Shown piece by piece: positions 1-7,600 of a stretch of DNA of 33,990 nt. Made by a program: the position numbers and the translations under genes. The stretch lies in NCBI GenBank assembly GCA_019245115.1, contig JAFARZ010000329.1, positions 1 to 33,990 on the forward strand. The letters run 5' to 3'. The notes below the pieces were generated by a model, which saw only the letters and a program-made list of their open reading frames with translations, ran no database searches and was not told the DNA's origin. Positions within the stretch are counted from its first letter, which is position 1; every line of letters begins with the position of its first letter. Source of the DNA: Streptosporangiaceae bacterium (GTDB lineage: Bacteria > Actinomycetota > Actinomycetes > Streptosporangiales > Streptosporangiaceae).

Positions 1-208
1 AGCACCCGCCTGTCCTGCGGAAGTCAGCTCGCCGCAGGCCCGTCACGCCGTCCGCGGCCGTGCCCGGAAAACGGCGGCGGCCACGATCCGTTACCAGCAG
101 GGAAACCGCCCATCAAGGCGTAAAAGCCTAAAGCCCAAGGCATTGGGACCGCCCGGGCATCCAGTGTTCACCGAGCACCCCAGCCATCCCCTACACCCGG
201 GACAGCCT

Positions 209-415
209 TTAGGCGCGGGTGCCGGCGGTGATCATGTCAGCCAGCCGCCGTGAGCTGGTGACTGGCCTGATGTAGAGCGTCTGCTCGCCTATCGCGTAGT
301 AAGTCTCGAGCACACCCTGCGACCAGCGCAGGTTGCCCCGATGGTTCCAGCGGATCCCCGGCGCGATCATGACTATGAATCCGTGGTCTATCTGGCCGAT
401 CTGCCTTTCTGGCAT
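209..415 (-). CDS. Small hypothetical protein (68 aa)
   Basis: A short ORF that I take to begin at the ATG at 413-415, because AGAAAGGA lies about 7 nt upstream on the minus strand; the longer in-frame extension has no such site and overlaps the neighbouring reading frame. Codons favour G/C at the third position, as in a real actinomycete gene. The protein begins MPERQIGQIDHGF and contains RWNHRGNLRWSQGVLETYYA, with no signal peptide and no membrane segment. I do not recognise the family. It lies 32 nt downstream of the stop of the frameshifted small gene at 448-703, so the two may once have been a bicistron. No function can be assigned. Confidence 0.55.
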   Translation of the reverse strand: MPERQIGQIDHGFIVMIAPGIRWNHRGNLRWSQGVLETYYAIGEQTLYIRPVTSSRRLADMITAGTRA

Positions 416-447
416 GTGCGGATCCTTTCTCACGATGATGACGGTGG

Positions 448-703
448 CTATCTGCGTGCGGGAATGCCCCACAGCACTTGCTTCCAGTGCCCGCCATTGC
501 TGTAGATGGCACTGTCGGTGTGTATCTTCGCCGCGCGGCCGGCGAAATGCGCCGCGGCAATGTGCTTTCTCGCGTCGCCCATCTTCCGCATCGAATCCAG
601 GCTGTCCCATGCGGAGATACTGATGACCCGTCGCGGCGCCGACGCCGTTGCTCTGGTCGGCCCATATGGTGCGGCGGCAGTCGGTCGCGGCGCCCCGTGA
701 CAG
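448..703 (-). pseudogene. Frameshifted small gene of unknown family
   Basis: Two protein-like stretches in different minus-strand frames join near position 630. The upstream part reads ...DCRRTIWADQSNGVGAATG, with strongly G/C third positions. The downstream part reads RRVISISAWDSLDSMRKMG and runs to ...WKQVLWGIPARR with a TAG at 448-450. Joined, they make about 85 residues with a pattern (a beta strand, then a W-[DE]-S motif, then a helix) seen in small dimeric alpha/beta-barrel-like proteins, but I cannot name the family. No convincing start codon with an SD was found; an AGGAG lies about 17 nt upstream of a CTG at 701-703. It lies just downstream of the LuxR-type gene. It could be a true pseudogene or a sequencing slip. 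Confidence 0.4.
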
Positions 704-749
704 CGGTCGCTGACCGGCCGGCTCCTGCTGAGGCCGGAAGGCCGGCCAG

Positions 750-1355
750 TCACAGCCAGCCCGACTCGTTGGCTATCCGGATGGCGTCGGCCCGGTTGCG
801 GGCTCCGGTCTTCGCGATCGCGCGAGACAGGTAGTTGCGCACCGTTCCTGAGGTAAGGCAGAGGCTCGCGGCGATCTCCGCCGTGGTGGATCCCTGCGCG
901 GCCACCCGGAGCGCCTCCGCCTCCCTGGTGGTGAGCGGGCAAGCCGGGCTGCTTATCACGCTGAGCGAGAGACGCGGGTCAATGACCTTGTTGCCGGTGG
1001 CGATCTGCCGGACCGCCTCGGCGAGGAATTCCGCGGGGCAGTCATGGACGAGAAATCCGTGGACATTTGCCGCGATGGCCCGCCGCAGATCACGCATGCT
1101 CCGGCCCGCGCTCAAGATCGCGCAGCGGCAGCCAGGAAGCGCGGCGTACAGCACGCGCGCGATAGCGATACCGTCATGGCCGGGGAAAGCGGCGGCCACC
1201 AGCGCGACGTCTGGGCTAAATTCCAGTGCCGCGGGCAAAACGTCCTCTCCGCGTTCCACGACAGCGATCAGCTCGATATCGATCTCCCGGCTGAGAAGAG
1301 CCACAAGGCCCTCCCGCGTCAACGTCGTCGGCTCCGCGACGAGTGTCCGGATCAC
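750..1355 (-). CDS. LuxR/NarL-type regulator with degenerate receiver domain
   Basis: DNA-binding transcriptional regulator. The C-terminal part is a typical GerE/LuxR helix-turn-helix (CPLTTREAEALRVAAQGSTT, then AEIAASLCLTSGTVRNYLS and GARNRADAIRIANESGWL), close to DesR-like NarL proteins. The N-terminal part has the receiver fold but lacks the usual residues: the acidic pair reads A-E-P, the phosphoacceptor strand reads PDVALVAAAFPGHDG with Ala where Asp is expected, and the conserved Lys is His (GFLVHDCP). It should therefore not be switched by Asp phosphorylation. I chose the GTG at 1353-1355 because AGGGG lies 7 nt upstream and family members begin V-I-R-V-L; in-frame ATGs at 1388 and 1376 and a TTG at 1430 are possible. 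No histidine kinase is adjacent. Targets are unknown. Confidence 0.85.
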   Translation of the reverse strand: MIRTLVAEPTTLTREGLVALLSREIDIELIAVVERGEDVLPAALEFSPDVALVAAAFPGHDGIAIARVLYAALPGCRCAILSAGRSMRDLRRAIAANVHGFLVHDCPAEFLAEAVRQIATGNKVIDPRLSLSVISSPACPLTTREAEALRVAAQGSTTAEIAASLCLTSGTVRNYLSRAIAKTGARNRADAIRIANESGWL

Positions 1356-1471
1356 CCTCGATCCCCTCATTGCCATGCTCGCGGTCATCGGTTCTCTGGT
1401 ATGAGAGCCGGACGGGAGCGAGAACAACAACTAGGAGCCCGCTGAATTGGTGCCGCTTGCCGCCGGTCGTT

Positions 1472-2311
1472 TCAGCGCTTGCGGCCTACCGCACACCACA
1501 GGAACGACCGGCTCGTATCGCCGGTTTCGTGGTCCGGCTGCCATTCCTCGACCCGGACCAGCCCGGGCGCTACCAGGTCGGTGCCTTCGAAGAACCGTGC
1601 CACCTGGTCACGTCTGCGGTAGGTGAGCTGCTGCTGGATAAGACGTCCCGTGACGTTCTCAAGGCCCTGCTGCGTACTGTCGTCGAGGATGTCGGACGCC
1701 ATGTGGGACAGGGCGATGTAGCTGCCGGAAGGCACGGCGTCGAGCAGCTTCGCCACGATCCCGTACGGGTCGTCGGAGTCCGGTATGGCGTGCATGATGG
1801 AGATCAGCGTGATGGCGACCGGCTCGCTGAAGTCGAGCAATCGCCTGGCCTGGCTGAGGATCGTGCCGGTGTCGCGGAGATCTGCGTCGATGTATTCGGT
1901 GGCGCCCGCCTCGTGGCTGGTTAGCAGCGCGCGGGCGTGGGCGAGCACGATCGGGTCATAGTCGACGTACACCACGCGGGTCTGCGGCGCGATTTCCTGG
2001 GCGACCTGGTGAGTGTTGCCCGAGGTCGGGATGCCGGTGCCGATGTCCAGGAACTGGCGCATGCCCGCCTGGCCGGCGAGGTAGCGGACCACGCGGCCGA
2101 GGAACGCGCGGTTAGCGCGGGCGGTGAAGACCGTCGCCGGGGCGATTTTGAGCACTGCCTCGGCGGCCGCGCGGTCGGCCGCGTAGTTGTCCTTGCCGCC
2201 GAGCAGGTAGTCGTACACCCGGGCCTGGTTCGCCACGCTGGTGTCGAATGGCAGCGGCCCGGCCTTGCTCACGATGGCGCCGCTCGGCGCCGCTGGCTCG
2301 TCGCTGGTCAT
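1472..2311 (-). CDS. SAM-dependent methyltransferase, SAV2177/DUF574 family
   Basis: Predicted class I S-adenosylmethionine-dependent methyltransferase of the actinobacterial DUF574 (PF04672) family. Visible family features are FDTSVANQARVYDYLLGGKDN near the N terminus, the glycine-rich SAM-binding segment QFLDIGTGIPTSGNTHQVA, an acidic strand-end VVYVDYDPIVLAHA, and a C-terminal half ending FLWCAVGRKR. The substrate of this family is not established. The ATG at 2309-2311 has GAAAGG 7 nt upstream; an alternative ATG at 2324-2326 overlaps the stop of the upstream HTH gene as ATGA. Both choices imply translational coupling to that regulator. Gene order DUF397, HTH, methyltransferase is a recurrent actinomycete cluster, so it probably belongs to the same regulatory unit. 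Length is normal for the family. Confidence 0.9.
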   Translation of the reverse strand: MTSDEPAAPSGAIVSKAGPLPFDTSVANQARVYDYLLGGKDNYAADRAAAEAVLKIAPATVFTARANRAFLGRVVRYLAGQAGMRQFLDIGTGIPTSGNTHQVAQEIAPQTRVVYVDYDPIVLAHARALLTSHEAGATEYIDADLRDTGTILSQARRLLDFSEPVAITLISIMHAIPDSDDPYGIVAKLLDAVPSGSYIALSHMASDILDDSTQQGLENVTGRLIQQQLTYRRRDQVARFFEGTDLVAPGLVRVEEWQPDHETGDTSRSFLWCAVGRKR

Positions 2312-2322
2312 CGGAGTGCCTT

Positions 2323-3219
2323 TCATGTCTCATTGATGACTTGCTCGATGTAGTCCCTGGTGGCCGCCGGGGTCAGGGCCTCGCCGCTGAGCTGGTCGAC
2401 GATCTCCAGGTAGTGCTCGACATCCGAGCGCTGCCCCAGGTAGATGGCGCTGGTGAGCTGCTCGACGTAGACGATGTCCGGCAGGTACTGCTCGTTGAAG
2501 CGCAGCAGAGAGAAAGACCCGCCCGCGCCGGCGTGCCCGCCCCGGGCGAACGGGACGACCTGGATGGTTACGTTCGATAGCCTGCCCGCCTCGATGAGGT
2601 GGCGGAGCTGGGCGCGCATCACCGTCGGGCCGCCAACCGGACGGCGCAGCACCGCTTCGTCCATGATCGCCCATACCCGGGGCGGCGCCGGCCGGGTGAG
2701 GAGGTCCTGGCGCTTGCGGCGCAAGGTGACGCGCCGCTCGATCTCGGCGGCCGGCGCGGCCTGGTGGCCGAGCCTGGTGACGGCCTGCGCGTACTCCTCG
2801 GTCTGAAACAGGCCCGGCACGAACTGGATCTCGAAGCAGCGGATGGTCGCCGCCGCGGACTCGAGACCGAGGTATGTCTCGAACCAGTCGGGCAGGATGT
2901 CGCTGTACCTTGTCCACCAGTCCGGAGCGCTGGACTGCCGGGCCAGGGCGAGGACCTCCGACCGCTGTTCCTCGCCGGTCACACCGTACAGGGTGAGCAG
3001 GTCCTCGACGTCGCGGATCTTGAATCCGACCCGTCCGTTCTCCAGCCGGCTGATCTTGGACCGGGACGCGCGGATCTCATAGCCGGCCTTCTCCGCCGGA
3101 ATCCCGGCAAGCTCACGTAGGCGCCGCAGCTGGGTGCCGAGCAGCATGCGCAGCACGGTTGCTTCAGCCGGAGGTTCCTCTTCGCCGTGCTTGGGGTCAT
3201 CCGGCCCGACCGTGTTCAT
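2323..3219 (-). CDS. HTH regulator with DUF5753 (Scr1/WhiJ-like)
   Basis: 298-residue DNA-binding protein. Residues about 25-85 form a Cro/C1-type helix-turn-helix (LGTQLRRLRELAGIPAEKAG, then RASRSKISRLENGRVG). The rest is the DUF5753 effector region (Y-L-G-L-E near 117-121, then FEIQFVPGLFQTEEYAQAV, RKRQDLL, IMDEAVLRRPVGG, VTIQVVPFARGGHAGAGGSF and a C-terminal RDYIEQVI). Proteins of this type (WhiJ and Scr1-like) work with a small DUF397 partner encoded nearby, here the gene at 3292-3519. The ATG at 3217-3219 has GGAG 6-7 nt upstream. Its TGA overlaps a possible ATG of the methyltransferase. Streptomycetes carry many paralogs that influence development and antibiotic production; the target of this one is not visible. 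Confidence 0.92.
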   Translation of the reverse strand: MNTVGPDDPKHGEEEPPAEATVLRMLLGTQLRRLRELAGIPAEKAGYEIRASRSKISRLENGRVGFKIRDVEDLLTLYGVTGEEQRSEVLALARQSSAPDWWTRYSDILPDWFETYLGLESAAATIRCFEIQFVPGLFQTEEYAQAVTRLGHQAAPAAEIERRVTLRRKRQDLLTRPAPPRVWAIMDEAVLRRPVGGPTVMRAQLRHLIEAGRLSNVTIQVVPFARGGHAGAGGSFSLLRFNEQYLPDIVYVEQLTSAIYLGQRSDVEHYLEIVDQLSGEALTPAATRDYIEQVINET

Positions 3220-3291
3220 TACCGCTCCAATGGCTGCCCGGCCTCGACATTGCCAGGTTCCAGGCAGCGTCCGCTACCGGTCTGGCGGGCC

Positions 3292-3519
3292 CTACGCCAG
3301 GTCGTCAAGCGCGCCGTCTTTCACCCCGGCCAGAAATGCGCTGATCTCGGCGCGGGTGCAGACCAGGACCGGCCCTGACGGGTGCCGGGAGTCGCGCACG
3401 GCGATCGTGCCGTCAGCCAGCGGCGCGACCTCCACGCAGTTCCCGCTCGGGTTGCTCTTGCTGCTCTTCCGCCAGGCCACCCGCAGCTGACCGGCGGGTA
3501 CGCCATTAGTGGCCGGCAT
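3292..3519 (-). CDS. DUF397 small protein
   Basis: 75-residue member of the DUF397 family, recognised from WRKSSKSNPSGNCVEVAPL, the following VRDSRHPSGPVLVCTRAEIS, and the closing FLAGVKDGALDDLA. DUF397 proteins are encoded next to DUF5753 HTH regulators and are thought to act as their partner or antagonist; that role is family knowledge and not visible here. The ATG at 3517-3519 is preceded by a near-perfect AAGGAGG at 8 nt, the strongest ribosome site at this end of the window. A 72-bp gap separates it from the HTH gene, so the two are probably co-transcribed. It is the first gene of the triad, and its promoter should lie in the AT-richer segment 3525-3620. Confidence 0.93.
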   Translation of the reverse strand: MPATNGVPAGQLRVAWRKSSKSNPSGNCVEVAPLADGTIAVRDSRHPSGPVLVCTRAEISAFLAGVKDGALDDLA

Positions 3520-3744
3520 CTATGTTTCCTCCTTGTTAACTGTAGGAACACATCAGGCGGAACGCAGGCTATCAGTTACCCGCATAGTGCATCACATTGC
3601 AAACATGAACGTGTGTAATTGCAGAAATATGCGTGCCATGAGCCGATGCCGGGCAGCAGGGCACGCGCCCCCGGTCTGTGCGATCGGAAGCGGCAGAACG
3701 GATCGTACTGCTATAATCCGGCAGGTAACTCACCAGCCCGGCTT

Positions 3745-4209
3745 TCAACGCATCCCCACAGCGCCCATCATGAACAGCTGGGTGACTCCGGACACGGTTG
3801 TAAGCCCGTTCGGGTTGTCGCAGCCCTGCAGGCCCGTCAGCGGGAAAGTATTGGTCTGTTCCGCACGCATAGCGGGCACATGGACCGGCCATCTCGGGGA
3901 AGAAAATAGCCCTTCGGAAGAAAAGGCGTCGGAAACCGGCGCCCAATCTTCCGCGAAGCTCTTTTCTTCCGCGTCATCCACCGCAGCCGCCGGGTTGCGC
4001 GGACGGCCGCCGTTGCTGCCGACGACGATGAAGCTCGCGTCGTACGGCATGTAGGTCAGCCCTGAGGTCCGCCGCTTGCGGCTCTTCGCTCCGACGTGGT
4101 CCAGCAACAGCATCGGCGGATGGCCCGGAAGGTGATGACCGACCCGGCCCCTGGTCGCCTGGTACAAGGCCACGTGAATCCGCATCAGGTGGCTCCGCAT
4201 TCTCCTCAC
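3745..4209 (-). pseudogene. Truncated F420-dependent nitroreductase (Ddn-like) remnant
   Basis: The N-terminal third resembles deazaflavin-dependent (F420) nitroreductase-family proteins: HVALYQATRGRVGHHLPGHP, then PMLLLDHVGAKS followed by basic residues, then FIVVGSNGGRPRNPA. In the family this continues with a W-[LY]-x-N-L segment and an F420-binding C-terminal half. Here, after about residue 75 (near 3987), the frame runs into unrelated residues (AAVDDAEEKSF...) to an accidental stop at 3745. About half the expected domain is missing, so I call it a degraded copy. The possible start is the ATG at 4183-4185 or one of the two upstream ATGs; no strong SD is seen. It diverges from the NRPS gene across a 410-bp gap. 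A short functional variant is possible but unlikely. Confidence 0.6.
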
Positions 4210-4237
4210 CAGTTATATGTAAACCAGAATGGCGCTG

Positions 4238-4297
4238 GAAACCACCGCCGTTCGCGGTAAAGATTTAAAATATCTTTCTCAGAACGGCGGTGGTTTC
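4238..4297. repeat. Nested inverted repeat, 16-bp perfect arms
   Basis: Arms GAAACCACCGCCGTTC (4238-4253) and GAACGGCGGTGGTTTC (4282-4297) are exactly complementary. The 28-nt AT-rich loop itself contains AAAGAT (4259-4264) paired with ATCTTT (4272-4277). The structure is not followed by a T-run on either strand, so it is not a standard terminator. Fourteen bases of the right arm (GAACGGCGGTGGTT) recur at 27488-27501 in another intergenic region. An operator, a cruciform-type protein site or a MITE remnant are all possible. Confidence 0.75.
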
Positions 4298-4475
4298 TCC
4301 CCACATCCATCTCTGCCGTTTGATCGGAGAGGTGTCGTTCCTGCTGGCGGCTGCTTCCGGTCCTAGTGGCTCGTGGGGGTCCGGGGCGGCGAGCCGCCGC
4401 ACCGCGTGGTCGCCGGTATCACGGCCGCCAGCCGCCTTGCGTGGGCTTGCGTGGGATCACGACACAAGAGTCATC

Positions 4476-4506
4476 TTGACACTCTTCAGGTGGCTATGTT
4501 TATCTT
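4476..4506 (+). promoter_or_regulatory. Candidate housekeeping-sigma promoter for NRPS
   Basis: A perfect TTGACA at 4476-4481 is followed by TATCTT at 4501-4506 (19-nt spacer) or TATGTT at 4495-4500 (13-nt spacer). It lies about 115 bp before the NRPS start in the AT-rich part of the leader. The -10 assignment is uncertain. Confidence 0.4.
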
Positions 4507-4571
4507 TCTACATATATGTTCTAATTGGTCAGTAGCCCTCAAATTGGCGCGAATTCAATGACGATTATATG

Positions 4572-4602
4572 AGGCATTTCCGGCGCCGGAGAAATGCCTT
4601 TT
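4572..4602 (+). terminator. Terminator-like hairpin in NRPS leader (possible attenuator)
   Basis: AGGCATTTC (4572-4580) pairs with GAAATGCCT (4591-4599) around a loop that contains the GC palindrome CCGGCGCCGG. The stem is followed by TTTT at 4599-4602. It ends about 10 nt before the SD and 17 nt before the ATG of the NRPS, downstream of the candidate promoter. No plus-strand gene lies upstream that it could terminate, so conditional termination within the leader or control of translation is the natural reading. That is inference. Confidence 0.5.
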
Positions 4603-4619
4603 AGCATCTTCGAGGACCG

Positions 4620-7600
4620 ATGCTCACTGATTCACAGCGCGATGTGCTCCTGGCGCGGCTGCGCCAGAACCGATCGGACGCCGCCGGCTCTCGCGATCCC
4701 GGGCAGATCCCAGCCCGGCGCACCGGGCTGACCGAGCTGCCGCTGTCCTACGCACAGGAGCAGGTCTGGTTCATGGACCGGTTCGCTCCTGGACAGGCGA
4801 ACTACAACATCCCGTACGCGATCCGCGTGCGCGGGCCGCTCGACCCCTCGGCGCTGAGGCAGGCGCTACTGATGCTGACCGAGCGGCATGAGGCGTTGCG
4901 GACCCGGCTGGTCCCCAGCGACAGTGCCGCCGGCGAAGGCGGAGCGAAGCAGGTCATCGACCCGCCGGCGCCGGTGGCGCTGGCCACCGAAGACCTTGGT
5001 GGGTTCGATCCCGCCAGGCGGGACGCGCGAGTGCGGGAGTTCATCCACGCCGAGGCGATGCGGCCCTTCGATCTGGCGGCGGGCCCGCTGCTGCGGTGTT
5101 CGCTCGTCCGGCTGGCGCCCGATGAGCACCTGCTTGTCGTGGTGGTGCACCACGTGATCTTCGACGGGTGGTCGGTCGGGGTGTTCGTGCGCGACCTGGC
5201 GGCCTTGTACGCGTCCGCGGTAACCAGAGAACCTGCCCGGCTGGCCGAGCTTCCGGTTCAGCTCGCCGACTACGCGATGTGGGAACGGGAGCGCATCCAG
5301 GGCAGCATGCTGGCCGAGCTGGCCGCCTACTGGCGGCGGGCGCTGGACGGATTCGAGACGCTCGAGTTCCCCACCGACCGGCCGCGCCCGGTTGTCGACA
5401 ACTTCGCCGGCGCCCTCGCCGAGCGCACCACCGGCACCGCGCTGCTGGCGGGCCTGCGCGAGCTGGCCCGCCGGGAAGGCACGACGCTGTTCGCCACCGT
5501 CCTGGCCGGCCTACTGGCCCTGCTGAACAGGTACACCGGGCAGACGGATCTGGTGGTGGGCACGGTCAGCGCCAACCGGGGCCGACCCGAGCTGACACCG
5601 TTGATCGGGTTCCTGGTGAGCACCCTCCCGATCCGGTGCGACGCCTCGGGGGACCCGCCGTTCACCGGCCTGCTGGCCCGGGTGAAGGAGACCTTCATCG
5701 GCGCGTTCGCCCACGCCGAACTCCCGTTCGGCACGCTTGTCGACACCCTCAAGATCGCCCGCGACGCCAGCCGCGCACCGGTCTTCCAGATCGCCTTCAC
5801 ATACGCCGAGCCCGACGAAACCCCGGTCATCGCAGCGGACGTGGACTTCACGCTCACCGGCCTGGTGCGCGGCACCGACGCCGCGAAGTCCGACCTGACC
5901 TTCGCCGTCGAGGCGCGCAGGGACGGGCTGTGGATCGAGTGCTCGTTCAAGACTGCACTGTTCGACGCCGCTACGGTGGAGCGGCTGCTTGGTCACCTGG
6001 AGACGCTGCTGGGCGGCGCGGTCGCCGATCCCGGTGCGCGGCTGTCGGAGCTGCCGTTGCTGACCGAGGCCGAGGTACGCGCCGAGCTCATGGACTGGAA
6101 CGACACCGCCGGCCCGGTGCCGCCCGGCTGCGTGCACGAGCGATTCGAGGAGCAGGTGTCACGCACGCCCGACGCGGCCGCCGCTGAATACGGAGGCGAG
6201 CTCCTCAGCTATGCGGAGCTGAACCGCTGGGCGAACCAGATCGCCCAGCGGTTGCGCGGTCTCGGGGTTGGTCCCGAGGTGCTCACCGGCGTGTGCATGG
6301 GGACCGGGCCGCGGCGGCTGGCCGCCCTGCTGGGGATCTGGAAGGCAGGCGGCGGATATGTGCCGCTGGACCCGGGCTTGCCCGCGGAGCGGCTGTCCTT
6401 CATGGTCGCCGACACGGGCATGACCGTGATCCTTGCCGACGATGCCAGCGCGGAAAGCGTGCCGGAGGCGGCCCCGGTCACCGTGGTGGGCGTAGACGCG
6501 GAGTGGGACCAGATTACCGGTCTCGCTGGTGACAATCCGTCCGGTACCGGCGTCACCCCGGAGAACGCGGCGTATGTTATCTACACGTCCGGCACCGCCG
6601 GCCAGCCCAAGGGAGTGGTGATCGAGCACCGCAACGCGGTCAACTCCCTGCACAGCATGATCGGGCACTGGCAGATCCGCCCAGGCGACGCGATGCTCCA
6701 GTTCGCCTCTCTGGCTTTCGACGCGTCGGTCGAGGACACGTTCATGCCGCTGCTGGCTGGCGCGCGGGTGGTGCTCGCGCCGGCCGGGACGTTGCATTCG
6801 CCGGACCGGCTCGCCAGGCTGCTGCTCGATGCCCGGATCGGATTCCTCAGCCTGACCCCGGCCGTGCTGGATCTGCTGCCGGCCGGCGAATACCCGGACC
6901 TGCGGGTGCTGATGGCAGGCGGGGACGAGCTGCCGGCGGAGGTCGCCCGCCGCTGGATACGCCCCGGCCTGCGGCTGGTCAACGTGTACGGCCCGACAGA
7001 GACCACGGTCAACGCCACATACGCTGAGCTGGACGGTGCCGCATTGGCCTGGGCCTCCGGCCACGGCGCTCCCCGGAAGCCGCTACCGATAGGATTTCCC
7101 GCCCGGCCGAACTACCGGGCCTACGTGCTTGACCCCCACCTCAACCCAGTGCCACCCGGGCTGGCCGGGGAACTGCACATCGGCGGTGCCGGCGTGGCCC
7201 GCGGTTACCTCAACCGGCCCGGCCTGACCCGGCAGCGGTTCATCCCTGACCCCTTCAGCCCCGGGCAGCGGCTGTACAAGACCGGAGACCTGGTCCGCCG
7301 GCGCCCGGACGGCAGCCTGGTGTTCGCCGGCCGGATCGACAACCAGGTCAAGATCCGCGGCGTCCGGATCGAACTCGGCGAGATCGAAGCGATGCTGGCC
7401 AGCCACCCAGCCGTCGCACAGGCTGTCGCGACCGTTGTCACCGGCCCAGCCGGAGAGCGGGAAATCGCCGCCTACCTGCGCCCCGTCCCGGACCGCCAGC
7501 TCGATGCGGCCGCGGTCCGCGCCCACGTCGCCCGCACGCTGCCCCCGGCCATGATCCCGGCCCACCTGATCACCGTGGAGACCTTCCCGCTCAACGCCAG

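Larger units (their letters stand above)
4210..4619. other. Intergenic region / NRPS leader
   Basis: 410 bp without a convincing gene. It is AT-richer than its neighbours and holds three ordered elements on the plus strand: a nested inverted repeat (4238-4297), a TTGACA-type promoter candidate (4476-4506), and a terminator-like hairpin (4572-4602) immediately before the NRPS SD (GAGG at 4612-4615). Short ORFs at 4290-4561 show no protein-like composition. Confidence 0.7.

Noticed and set aside
1..208. Open plus-strand frame at the left edge (...QARHAVRGRARKTAAATI...)
   Set aside because: No start codon in the window, no SD, basic low-information composition, and it runs on into the antisense of the 209-415 gene. 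It could be the tail of something outside the window, but it cannot be supported.
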